Below, one piece after another: positions 1 through 7,904 of a DNA stretch of 18,240 nt. Where the stretch lies: assembly GCA_027032655.1 (NCBI GenBank), contig JALVMZ010000125.1, positions 1 through 18,240 of the forward strand, given 5' to 3'. The stretch is from Desulfobacteraceae bacterium (lineage in GTDB: Bacteria > Desulfobacterota > DSM-4660 > Desulfatiglandales > JALVMZ01). Positions within the stretch are counted from its first letter, which is position 1, and every line of letters starts with the position of its first letter. The notes under the pieces were generated by a model. It saw only the letters and a list, made by a program, of their open reading frames with translations. It did no database searches and was not told the origin of the DNA. A program made the position numbers and the translations under genes.

Positions 1-23
1 GTATTATTTTATGGGTGTTATAA

Positions 24-1316
24 ATGAGACTCCAGGTCCCTGAATTTGTCCGCAAGGTTATTGAAAGACTGAGGAAAAGCGGTCATGATGCATACATCGT
101 GGGTGGCGCAGTGAGAGATCTCTGTATGAAAAGGGAACCTGTTGACTGGGATATCACAACTTCTGCAAGACCTCACGAGATAGAGAGTGTATTTAAGGAC
201 ATAAAACACTTTTCTTTATGGCATGATACCATCACACTGGTTCACAACCAGAAAGAGTATGAGATATCATCTTTCAGGGGAACCTCAGGTCGACTTGAAG
301 AGGACCTTGGACTGCGGGATTTTACCATAAATGCCATGGCATTTGATATGGAAAGTGGCAGGGTTATTGATCCATATGCCGGCCAGGCTGATATAGCAAA
401 AAGGCTTATAAGGGGGGTTATAAAACCAGAAAATCGGTTTCGGGAAGACCCACTTCGTCTTTTACGGGCAGTTCGTATTTCATCTGAAATAAGATTTAAA
501 ATTGAAGATACAACATTCCATACAATTTCCAATATGGCCCATGAGATTAATGCCTGTGCACCTGAGCGTATAAGAGATGAACTTATTAAAATCCTTCTCA
601 CTCCTAAGCCCTCTGAGGGATTTAATCTGATGGTGAAGACAAATCTCATGACAGAGCTAATCCCTGAACTGATGGAAGGCTACAGGATTAAAGAGGGCTT
701 TTCCCATAAATATACTATATTCAGACACCTGCTTGAGACAACGGACAGGGTGAGGCCTGAAATCCATCTGAGACTTGCTGCACTACTACATGATATTGGC
801 AAACCACGGGTGAGAAAAAGGATAGATGGTGGATGGAGCTTTCAGGGTCACGAAGAACAGGGAGAGAAGCTCTCCATCTCTATAATGAAAAGGCTCTGTT
901 TTAGTGGGGTTTTGATAAAGAGGGTGGCACATCTTATCCGGCATCATAACATATACTATGATCCGGGGTGGAAAGAGGCAGACCTAATCAGATTCATAAT
1001 GGATGTGGGAGAGGAGAATCTGGATGATCTTCTTGAATTGAGGTATGCAGATATTAAGGCAGGTGAAAACGATAACAGGGAACTGGGAGTTTTCCTGAAT
1101 TTAACTGCAAGGGTGTTAGCAATTAAGAATAAGGGGACACTGGATAAAGTGAGAAGGCTTGCGATTAATGGAAGGGATATAATGGAGTATCTGGGTATAA
1201 AAGAAGGGCCAGAGGTGGGAGAGATACTGGAATACCTGAGGGGCAAAGTTTATGAGAATCCCATTATTAATAATAAGAAAGAGCTATTAAAAATACTTGA
1301 AAAGATTAAACCCTGA
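24..1316 (+). CDS. CCA tRNA nucleotidyltransferase / poly(A) polymerase family protein with HD domain
   Basis: A 430-residue protein of the class II nucleotidyltransferase family, which adds or repairs the 3' CCA end of tRNA or adenylates RNA in the cytoplasm. Visible motifs are GGAVRD at residues 27-32, the metal-binding DWD at 41-43, RDFTINAMA at 98-106 and RFREDPLRLLRAVR around 138-151. A C-terminal HD hydrolase domain has LLHDIGK at 254-260, with further histidines at 276 and 307-308. Length is normal for an HD-containing bacterial CCA enzyme. I cannot separate a full CCA enzyme from an A-adding or CC-adding variant by eye, so no symbol is given. The ATG at 24 has only a weak upstream purine stretch. 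It forms an ATGA overlap with a stop in frame 1 (25-27), so it may be translationally coupled to a gene that ends at the left edge. The 3' end overlaps the convergent 1306-1725 gene by 11 nt. Confidence 0.93.
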   Translation: MRLQVPEFVRKVIERLRKSGHDAYIVGGAVRDLCMKREPVDWDITTSARPHEIESVFKDIKHFSLWHDTITLVHNQKEYEISSFRGTSGRLEEDLGLRDFTINAMAFDMESGRVIDPYAGQADIAKRLIRGVIKPENRFREDPLRLLRAVRISSEIRFKIEDTTFHTISNMAHEINACAPERIRDELIKILLTPKPSEGFNLMVKTNLMTELIPELMEGYRIKEGFSHKYTIFRHLLETTDRVRPEIHLRLAALLHDIGKPRVRKRIDGGWSFQGHEEQGEKLSISIMKRLCFSGVLIKRVAHLIRHHNIYYDPGWKEADLIRFIMDVGEENLDDLLELRYADIKAGENDNRELGVFLNLTARVLAIKNKGTLDKVRRLAINGRDIMEYLGIKEGPEVGEILEYLRGKVYENPIINNKKELLKILEKIKP

Positions 1317-1725
1317 CTCCGCTTGTTTTCAACATATAGTCATGCAATGCGGCCTGTAGGGTCTCTTCAGCTAATTGAGCACAGTGAAGGTGGTTAACAG
1401 GAAGACCGCCAACATACTCACTAATCATATTAGCATCAATATTTATGATCTGGTCTGGTGTTTTTCCTTTGGCAATATCTGCTGCAGCACAAATGGAGTT
1501 ATAACTATGGACACAGCCATTTGTCCAGAAAGAGGTTTCGATTACTCTGTTATCTTTGAATTTTAATGAAATCTCCATTGTATCTCCACATTTTCCCGTT
1601 ATCTTTGCATATCCATCAGGGTCTTTTATGCTTGGATTCAGCAGATAGTAGAGAAGAAACCAGACGAGGACTGTTACTGTTAGAATAATGGCCCCTAACA
1701 TTATCCACAGAAAATTCTGAAGCAA
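1306..1725 (-). CDS. Membrane-anchored IscU/NifU-like iron-sulfur cluster scaffold
   Basis: A 139-residue protein with one hydrophobic helix at about residues 5-29, followed by an IscU/NifU N-terminal fold. The three scaffold cysteines are in family context: C46 in KCGD (with the following Asp), C71 in TNGC, and C115 in LHCAQLAEE. C79 is extra. In IscU the chaperone-binding LPPVK precedes the third cysteine; here it reads LPVNH, so the lysine is lost. Most family members are soluble, so the N-terminal anchor is unusual. The start is TTG: an AGAGG Shine-Dalgarno lies 8 nt upstream, and an in-frame stop just upstream rules out a longer form. ATG at residue 9 would cut the helix. The gene has its own good promoter at 1765-1793 and follows the molybdo-enzyme operon in the same direction. 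Family assignment is solid; the role in cluster delivery is inferred. Confidence 0.85.
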   Translation of the reverse strand: MLQNFLWIMLGAIILTVTVLVWFLLYYLLNPSIKDPDGYAKITGKCGDTMEISLKFKDNRVIETSFWTNGCVHSYNSICAAADIAKGKTPDQIINIDANMISEYVGGLPVNHLHCAQLAEETLQAALHDYMLKTSGVRV

Positions 1726-1764
1726 ATCTCAAACCTCTTTATCAGCAATTCTGGAATATAACAT

Positions 1765-1793
1765 ATAATACTATTTGCTCATGATTTTGTAAA
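1765..1793 (-). promoter_or_regulatory. Predicted sigma-70-type promoter for the IscU-like gene
   Basis: On the minus strand the sequence reads TTTACA (1793-1788), a 17-nt spacer, then TATTAT (1770-1765). Each box has five of six consensus bases and the spacing is optimal. Transcription would start near 1758, giving a leader of about 33 nt to the TTG start at 1725. This suggests the gene can be expressed separately from the upstream 1900-6699 operon. Confidence 0.55.
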
Positions 1794-1899
1794 AATTTTT
1801 TCTAACTCATTTCTCATCAACATTTTGAGAACTTTAAAGAGATATTCTATATTCCGAAGAATGTAAGGATGATGAAAATCTCAGGGAAGGAAAAGAGGC

Positions 1900-4047
1900 T
1901 TATATTAAAGGCAGTATTTTTATACTCCTTTCAGGGTATAGCCTTCTTGAACATTCAGGGCATAATTTATTTGAATATTTTACCTTTGGATTATCCGCTG
2001 TTTTTTGTTGGAGATACTTAATGTGTCTTTCAGTTATAAAATATTTACCACACTCTTCACATCTAATTAATTTATGCATGGACATTTCATAACCACTCAT
2101 TCTTAATACCATCTTTGAATTATTATATTCCATTGTTATTGCTCCAGTGGGACAGTTGTTCATACAGGAGCCACATCCAATACAATTTTCATTGGTATTA
2201 AGGAAATCAGTGATATCACATGGATTATCCTTTACATAAGAGAGTTTAATAGCACTTATCCCCATCTCTTTACACGCTTCTACACATTTACCACAGGCAA
2301 TACATATATCACATCTCAGACATCTTTTTGCCTCTATTTCCGCATTTTCTTTTGGATAGCATAGTTCTACTTCTTCAAAAGATTTACACCTGTCTTCAAC
2401 TGGAAGGCAGGATAAAGGAGGTCTTGATTTTCTATTCCTTTCTTCAGCAGTGGCCTTTATAGGATTTACAACTTTTCTCCTCATTGGTAAAATAGCATCT
2501 TCAGAAAAAGGAATATTCTGGAGATATCTATGTATTGATTCTGCTGCCCTTTTTCCCGCTGCAACTGCTTCAATAACAGTGGCAGGACCGGTAACTACAT
2601 CTCCACCTGCGAACACTCCGGGGATAGTAGTTTCGAGAGTTAATGGATTTACTACAATAAGATTCTTAGGTGATAATTTTATATCCAGTATCCCCGAAAA
2701 TACACTGGAGTCAACTTCCTGTCCTATTGCTGTTATGAGCGTATCAGCAGGTATAACATATTCTGAACCTTTAATGGGCACAGGCCTTCTTCTGCCAGAT
2801 TCATCAGGTTCACTTAATTCATTTCTTATACATTCTATACCTATAATTTTATCATTTTTTGTAATTACTCTTACCGGAGAGGAAAGATAAGTGAAAATGG
2901 CGCCTTCTTCTTCAGCGGCTTCTATTTCTTCCTTTAACGCGGGCATCTCCTGTCTGGACCTTCTGTAAACCAAATGCACCTCTTTTACATTTAATCTTAA
3001 GGCAGTTCTGACACAATCGATGGCAACATTTCCACCACCAATAACCACAACTCTTTCTCCCACCATTGATTGTCTTAAGGATTCATGCCTTAGAAAGGTC
3101 AGGCATTCTACAACATTGGGATTGTCTTCTATTCCTTCTATTGGCAACCTGGTGCAACACCATGCACCGATTCCAATAAATATTGCTTCATATCCATCTC
3201 TTTTCAGGTCTTCAATAGTAATATCAGAGCCAAATTTAATATTTGTTTTGATTTTGACTCCCAGGGATTTAATAAGGTCAATCTCCTTTGCCAGCAGTTC
3301 ACGAGGCAATCTATATGCGGGAATTCCCCATCGTAGCATTCCTCCCGGTTCTGGCATTCCCTCAAATATTATTGGTCTGTAGCCCTTTCGAGCAAGAAAA
3401 TATCCTGCACTCAGACCCGCAGGCCCCGCTCCAATTATGGCGATCTTGTTTTGATATTTTTCCGTTTCTTTTCTGTGAGGCAAGGGTAAATTATTAATGC
3501 CGTAATCATATGCAACCCTTTTTAATTTGCATATAGAAATGGGTTCATCTATCATTCCTCTGCGACAAACATCTTCGCATGGATGGATACAAACTCTTCC
3601 AAGGGTCCCAGGAAAAGGAATATCTTCCCAGAGCACCTCCAATGCTTCACGATATTTACCCATACCAACCAGAGTTATATAAGAAGGAATGTCCACATAG
3701 GCGGGACATGCCATCTGACACGGTGGAGGTGATAATTGAATACAATCCTGTGTTAAACAGTGATGATTAAGAATATGTGAATAAAATATCTGAGTTTTTG
3801 ACATTAATTCATTTGATAATTCAAGAGAGAGTTGTTTTATTTTGGGATTATTTGTATTCTTTAAAGAGTTAAGATAAGCATTAATAGAGTCTATATGTTC
3901 TATTTTCCCTTTGCCTTCAGTTATATCCTGATAAAGTCTGATCAGTTTATCTATTTCAGAGGGCAAAGGAATACCCTCTGAAATAGAAACACTTTTGATC
4001 TCCATAAGTCTATTTATGGCTATGTGAACAGGACAGGAACCTTCCAT
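1900..4047 (-). CDS. GltD-like FAD/NAD(P) oxidoreductase with N-terminal degenerate NuoF-type domain and C-terminal ferredoxin domains
   Basis: About 715 residues. From the N terminus: (a) residues 1-95 resemble the Fe-S domain at the end of NuoF/HndC (SCxxxxxxNRLMEI, ITEGKGK), but most cluster cysteines are missing; (b) a GltD-type Fe-S region (CQMACPAYVDIPSY near 110-124, then CIHPCEDVCRRG near 153-164); (c) an FAD Rossmann motif GAGPAGLSAG at 206-215; (d) an NAD(P) Rossmann motif GGGNVAID at 337-344; (e) the second FAD motif AGGDVVTGP near 481; (f) two [4Fe-4S] sets, CLRCDICIACGKCVEAC near 576-592 and CIGCGSCMNNC near 622-632; (g) a C-terminal CxxC...CxxC zinc-ribbon-like tail near 663-699. 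It probably passes electrons between NAD(P)H and ferredoxin-type clusters for the adjacent molybdo-enzyme. Start choice: the longest form begins at TTG 4065 without a Shine-Dalgarno. ATG 4047 has AAAGGG 9 nt upstream and is preferred; ATG 4053 is too close to it. NfnB-like or sulfide dehydrogenase-like roles are alternatives. Confidence 0.88.
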   Translation of the reverse strand: MEGSCPVHIAINRLMEIKSVSISEGIPLPSEIDKLIRLYQDITEGKGKIEHIDSINAYLNSLKNTNNPKIKQLSLELSNELMSKTQIFYSHILNHHCLTQDCIQLSPPPCQMACPAYVDIPSYITLVGMGKYREALEVLWEDIPFPGTLGRVCIHPCEDVCRRGMIDEPISICKLKRVAYDYGINNLPLPHRKETEKYQNKIAIIGAGPAGLSAGYFLARKGYRPIIFEGMPEPGGMLRWGIPAYRLPRELLAKEIDLIKSLGVKIKTNIKFGSDITIEDLKRDGYEAIFIGIGAWCCTRLPIEGIEDNPNVVECLTFLRHESLRQSMVGERVVVIGGGNVAIDCVRTALRLNVKEVHLVYRRSRQEMPALKEEIEAAEEEGAIFTYLSSPVRVITKNDKIIGIECIRNELSEPDESGRRRPVPIKGSEYVIPADTLITAIGQEVDSSVFSGILDIKLSPKNLIVVNPLTLETTIPGVFAGGDVVTGPATVIEAVAAGKRAAESIHRYLQNIPFSEDAILPMRRKVVNPIKATAEERNRKSRPPLSCLPVEDRCKSFEEVELCYPKENAEIEAKRCLRCDICIACGKCVEACKEMGISAIKLSYVKDNPCDITDFLNTNENCIGCGSCMNNCPTGAITMEYNNSKMVLRMSGYEMSMHKLIRCEECGKYFITERHIKYLQQKTADNPKVKYSNKLCPECSRRLYPERSIKILPLI

Positions 4048-4094
4048 TTTCATTATCCCTTTCAATATAAATTATAATTAGGTTGCATCCTATT

Positions 4095-4595
4095 TTATAA
4101 GGAGGCTATTTCCCTTGCATATCTGATTCTCCTTATATCTGGCAATTCATTTGCCTTCCCGAACTTGAGACAGTGAGTAGTGCATACAGTCACACAAGCA
4201 GGCATAAGTCCTTCATCCAACCTATCTTTACAGTAATCACATTTTATAACCTTTCCCGTTTCCTCATTCCATTGCGGAGCACCCCATGGGCAGGCGGACA
4301 TACAGCTCTTGCATCCAATGCAAAGGTCAGGATCGACAAAGACTATACCGTCCTCAGACCTCTTTTGCATAGCTCCTGTTGGACATGCAGATACACACCA
4401 GGCTGTTTCACAATGAAAGCATGGCATAAAAACAAAAGAAACCCTCGGGGCATCATCAATAAACTTTGGTCCCACAGGAATGATATCCGAAGGTTTAGGT
4501 CCTGTCAGTATGTTTTTATTAACTTTACATGCTATGGTGCAACTATAACAACCAATGCACTTCTTTTTATCTTGATAAAGATAATAGATACTCAT
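4095..4595 (-). CDS. Four-cluster 4Fe-4S ferredoxin subunit of a molybdopterin oxidoreductase (DmsB/PsrB/NrfC-like)
   Basis: A 166-residue electron-transfer subunit with four [4Fe-4S] cysteine sets: C13/16/19/23, C59/62/67/71, C92/95/98/102 and C119/122/134/138. There is one extra cysteine at 142. This pattern is typical of the Fe-S subunits that pair with DMSO reductase-family catalytic subunits. There is no signal peptide or membrane segment, which agrees with a cytoplasmic partner. A GGGAGG Shine-Dalgarno precedes the ATG. The gene lies 19 nt after the catalytic subunit gene and about 47 nt before the GltD-like gene, so all three are very likely one operon. It should relay electrons between the Mo/W cofactor protein and the flavoprotein. 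The specific substrate cannot be read from this subunit. Confidence 0.92.
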   Translation of the reverse strand: MSIYYLYQDKKKCIGCYSCTIACKVNKNILTGPKPSDIIPVGPKFIDDAPRVSFVFMPCFHCETAWCVSACPTGAMQKRSEDGIVFVDPDLCIGCKSCMSACPWGAPQWNEETGKVIKCDYCKDRLDEGLMPACVTVCTTHCLKFGKANELPDIRRIRYAREIASL

Positions 4596-4614
4596 TTTTA
4601 CCTCCCTTGACTTA

Positions 4615-6699
4615 TTAACTCTTTTTTACCTTTACAAATGTATCATGGAAGGCCGGGCTTCCACCTATTCTATCAGTTATATTTTTAATTAGTAATGAAT
4701 CATTAAGCCCCTTTCTTAATGACCTGGTTGCTAGTTTTGATTCGTGGCCAAAGCCATGTAACATGAATACAGATTCTGGATGAATCATATCGGTTACATA
4801 TGCTTTTATTATTCCTGACCCTACTTCTGAAGATACTTCCACAAGATCACCTGTTTTTATACCAAGTTTCTCAGCTTCTTTATCATTAATCCATAGAAGG
4901 TTTTCCGGGACTATCTCATTTAAATATGGATTATTCTGGGTAGAAACATGAGTATGTTGAGCACATCGTCCCACAATCAGTCTAAATTCTCCTTCTTTTG
5001 GAGCGCTAACTGGTTCATAGGCAGGGAAAGATTCAAAACCTGCATTTTCAAGCAGGGAAGAAACAAATTCAATCTTCCCTGAAGGAGTTTTGAATTTTAT
5101 TCCATCCTTTCTGTCCCAAAAGATTTGCTTGTCGGTATAGGCAACAAATCCCTTTTCCTTAAAATCCTCAATAGAAAATCCTGTTCCTTCCAACTGCCAT
5201 CTGACCAGATCTTCCATTGTATTGTAAGGGAAATATTTATCCACTTCTAATCTCTCAGCAATCTGTTTAAGGATAATAGGGCCTGGTCTTGTATCGTATC
5301 GTGGAGGGACTGCCTGTTGCCTTAAAAACATTTGGGGTTTGAGTCCGTTCGCCTGTTGAATGGAGTCCATTCTTTCAAGATAAATGGATTCAGGGAGGAT
5401 AACATCAGAATACCATGCGATATCGCTGTAGTTTATATCTATTGCTACTATCAAATCTAATTTATCTAAAGCCCTTTTTGTCTGATTTGTGTCAGGTATT
5501 GACATTAATGGATCAAATCGATAGGCAATCAATGCCTTTAATGGATAAGGGTTTTCTTCCAGGATCGCATAAGGTAATATCTGTCCAACTCCGTGGTTTG
5601 GATCAGGAAGAGGAAAATCCTTTGTCCCTACTTTATCAAAACGCACGTGTTCCACCTTGGGTAGATCCTGTTCTGTAAGTTTACGAGCCGGTTTTCCTCC
5701 CACTTCTCCCGGTCCTTTCTTAATAAAGAGCCCACCTTTTGCCTCTATAGTACCCATCAATGCATTCAGGATAAGGATGGAGCGACGGAAATAGATCTCA
5801 TTAGTGTGATGCGCACCCCTATAACCAAAATGAAATATAACAGATGGTTTATCTTGCCCCAGCTCTCTTGCGAGGGATACTATTTCGTGGGCAGGAATGC
5901 CTGTCTCTTTTTCCGCCCATTCTGGAGTGTATTGCTGGACAAAAGATTCAAGTTCTGAAAACCCTTCAGCCCATCTGTCTATAAATTCTCTATCAAAAAG
6001 TCTCTCTTTTAATATCACATTCATAAGAGCATAATTTAGTGCCAGGTCAGTTCCCGGTCTTATCATCAGATACCGAGAAGCCTTCGTCGCAGTAATTGTA
6101 ACTCTTGGATCAATATAGGTAAGCTTTGCTCCATTTTCCAATGCCTTCATCAGACTGTTTACTGCCTTTACTTCAATAGCTTCAAAGAGATTTCTTCCAT
6201 ACATCACAATATGTTTTGTGTTCCCATAGTCAAAATTCATCTGTGCGTCTGTATAACCAAAAAGAGATCTGCCCGCTGTATTTACTGAACCTTTACATAT
6301 TGCATCATGAGTGAAATGATTTGGCGAACCTATGGCCCTAAGAAATGTTTTGCTTACATGAGTGCTAAGTTGAGTCCTTTCTCCAAGAACTACGCTATGC
6401 CCTCCATATTTTTGAATTATGGCTTTTAGCTTATCGGCAACAAAATTTAAGGCCTCATCCCATGAGACCTTTTTCCATTGACCCGATCCCCTTGGTCCAG
6501 TCCGAATCATAGGTGATTGGACTCTTTCATGGTCATATAACAGGCCAATGCCAGCCATACCTCTCGGGCATAAACTGCCTTCCATTCCTGCAACATGGGG
6601 ATTACCTTCAATCCACTTAACTTCATTTCCTTCAACAGTAACTTTTATGGGACATCTCACCGAGCACATAAAGCATAGAGAATATACCTCCTTCCTCAT
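4615..6699 (-). CDS. Cytoplasmic molybdopterin oxidoreductase, PsrA/PhsA-like catalytic subunit
   Basis: A 694-residue member of the DMSO reductase superfamily. The N-terminal [4Fe-4S] motif is C9-x2-C12-x3-C16 with C44. The residue likely to ligate Mo or W is C135, in HDAICKGS. The C-terminal cofactor-binding domain (about 575-694) has LHGFGH and a terminal HDTFVKV, as in thiosulfate/polysulfide reductases. The protein starts directly at the Fe-S domain with no twin-arginine signal, so it should stay in the cytoplasm, unlike respiratory PsrA or PhsA. It is shorter than many family members. AGGAGGG lies 6-7 nt before the ATG. It heads an operon with the ferredoxin and GltD-like genes; no NrfD/PsrC membrane anchor gene is present. 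Thiosulfate, polysulfide or another small substrate is possible. Calling it a sulfur enzyme rests on subfamily resemblance and gene context only. Confidence 0.88.
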   Translation of the reverse strand: MRKEVYSLCFMCSVRCPIKVTVEGNEVKWIEGNPHVAGMEGSLCPRGMAGIGLLYDHERVQSPMIRTGPRGSGQWKKVSWDEALNFVADKLKAIIQKYGGHSVVLGERTQLSTHVSKTFLRAIGSPNHFTHDAICKGSVNTAGRSLFGYTDAQMNFDYGNTKHIVMYGRNLFEAIEVKAVNSLMKALENGAKLTYIDPRVTITATKASRYLMIRPGTDLALNYALMNVILKERLFDREFIDRWAEGFSELESFVQQYTPEWAEKETGIPAHEIVSLARELGQDKPSVIFHFGYRGAHHTNEIYFRRSILILNALMGTIEAKGGLFIKKGPGEVGGKPARKLTEQDLPKVEHVRFDKVGTKDFPLPDPNHGVGQILPYAILEENPYPLKALIAYRFDPLMSIPDTNQTKRALDKLDLIVAIDINYSDIAWYSDVILPESIYLERMDSIQQANGLKPQMFLRQQAVPPRYDTRPGPIILKQIAERLEVDKYFPYNTMEDLVRWQLEGTGFSIEDFKEKGFVAYTDKQIFWDRKDGIKFKTPSGKIEFVSSLLENAGFESFPAYEPVSAPKEGEFRLIVGRCAQHTHVSTQNNPYLNEIVPENLLWINDKEAEKLGIKTGDLVEVSSEVGSGIIKAYVTDMIHPESVFMLHGFGHESKLATRSLRKGLNDSLLIKNITDRIGGSPAFHDTFVKVKKS

Positions 6700-6738
6700 A
6701 GGATTCCCTCCTTATTAATTTATTAACCTCATTGAAAT

Positions 6739-6767
6739 ATTATATAAATACAAATTCTTAACATCTA
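6739..6767 (-). promoter_or_regulatory. Weak candidate promoter for the molybdo-enzyme operon
   Basis: A consensus -10 box TATAAT lies on the minus strand at 6744-6739, about 40 nt before the ATG at 6699. The hexamer at -35 with 17-nt spacing (6767-6762, TAGATG) matches only three of six consensus bases. The 77-nt gap after the amidohydrolase stop may therefore hold an activator-dependent promoter, or the operon may be read through from 8402. Confidence 0.3.
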
Positions 6768-6776
6768 TGGTATTGT

Positions 6777-7886
6777 TCAGTCAACACTGTTTAGATTAAA
6801 AATATTCTCAGGATTTTCTATCCCTATCTTTTTCCCAAGATTTTCATTAAGCAATCTAAAAAATCTGTTTGTTGGACCAACTGAAGGTGGACCAATCCGC
6901 CTTATGGGCATCATGGGAGAGACATAGAAATGGTCAGAGCCTATTAGGAACCTATCAGGATATCTTTTTATAAGATCAAGCCATTCAGGTCTTATGCCAT
7001 TCCCGGCCTCAAGCGGCATTAATTTAGAAACAGAGTCCCTTGGGGATATCTTGAAACTCATATAAAGATTGGGATGTTTTAAGAGCAATTTTTCACAGAG
7101 TCTGGGGGTCCTCTTCCCTGTGTTGCACCATCCCACATGTGACCAGATTATCTTTGCTTTGAGATTATGGGATAGCAGTCTTTCAAAGGCATCTATATTG
7201 GCCTTCAGGGTTCTGGGATTGGGAGGAGAGCGGAATCTCTCTGGTAGAGGCATCTCCTCTGGCACTGCCTCCATATGAATATCAATGGGAAGCCCGGTTT
7301 TTGCGGATATATCTGCAAGTAGAAGAAACAGGGGATGGTCGGGTGGAGCGTATTCATAGGGATGATTTGCTGCAAATGATAGGTGCTCCATTGCGAATTC
7401 TCCAAATCCCACGGCACCAGAAGATGCGATATCATGTGCCACCTGGCTGAATCTTTCCCTGATTGTATTTGTTATTATACCTGTCTTGACAGTTTTCTGG
7501 ATCATGACATTAAGCGTGCCTCCTCCTCCAAGGAAGGCAAATCTCTCAGGATATTGCTTAAGCACACTGATAAGGGACTTGTAATCGTATATATTTGAAT
7601 GATCAGGTGAAAAGGGTGGGGGCATTACAAACATCTTTTTGATTCCAAATCTTTTCATGGCTCTAAGTGCCATCTTTCCTGCACCGGGAAAATCGTCGAT
7701 GCGCTCGCCGTTCATTAACTCTGCCCTGCCTGCAAGATGATTATGGACATCCATATATTCTATTGTGTTTTTCTCCCATTCATGGGAAAAGCCTGATGCC
7801 TTTTTGACACAGAATGAAAGGGTAAATACCATTACCGATAAAATTGAAATGAAGCCCATGGAGGGGATGGAATATAATCTAATCAT
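6777..7886 (-). CDS. Exported metal-dependent amidohydrolase (amidohydrolase-2 type TIM barrel)
   Basis: A 369-residue protein with an N-terminal hydrophobic segment (about 8-26), which makes export or membrane anchoring likely. The cysteine at 26 follows LSF, which is not a standard lipobox. The mature part shows the amidohydrolase superfamily metal site in order: H48 and H50 in DVHNH, E163 in GFGEFAMEH, H204 in IDIHMEA, H250 in IIWSHVGW and D318 in FLIGSDHF. Relatives include aminocarboxymuconate semialdehyde decarboxylase-like hydrolases and decarboxylases, usually cytoplasmic, so a signal sequence is noteworthy. GGAG lies 9 nt upstream of the ATG. The gene starts 18 nt after the stop of the phosphoesterase gene and is probably co-transcribed with it. 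Its substrate is unknown, and a link to the redox operon downstream is only positional. Confidence 0.85.
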   Translation of the reverse strand: MIRLYSIPSMGFISILSVMVFTLSFCVKKASGFSHEWEKNTIEYMDVHNHLAGRAELMNGERIDDFPGAGKMALRAMKRFGIKKMFVMPPPFSPDHSNIYDYKSLISVLKQYPERFAFLGGGGTLNVMIQKTVKTGIITNTIRERFSQVAHDIASSGAVGFGEFAMEHLSFAANHPYEYAPPDHPLFLLLADISAKTGLPIDIHMEAVPEEMPLPERFRSPPNPRTLKANIDAFERLLSHNLKAKIIWSHVGWCNTGKRTPRLCEKLLLKHPNLYMSFKISPRDSVSKLMPLEAGNGIRPEWLDLIKRYPDRFLIGSDHFYVSPMMPIRRIGPPSVGPTNRFFRLLNENLGKKIGIENPENIFNLNSVD

Positions 7887-7904
7887 TTAAAATATCTCCA
7901 TGTT

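Noticed and set aside
242..649. 135-codon minus-strand ORF inside the CCA-adding enzyme gene
   Set aside because: It is antisense to conserved nucleotidyltransferase motifs, with Ser/Arg-rich composition typical of shadow frames.
1853..1864. ATTC-TTCG-GAAT tetraloop hairpin after the GltD-like gene
   Set aside because: Only four base pairs and no following T-run on the minus strand; likely chance.
2450..2890. 146-codon plus-strand ORF
   Set aside because: It lies wholly inside the GltD-like gene on the other strand, has no Shine-Dalgarno or recognisable family, and the minus-strand frame carries clear FAD and NAD(P) motifs.
4173..4610. 145-codon plus-strand ORF opposite the ferredoxin gene
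   Set aside because: The minus strand encodes four intact cluster motifs; the plus-strand frame is low-complexity shadow sequence.
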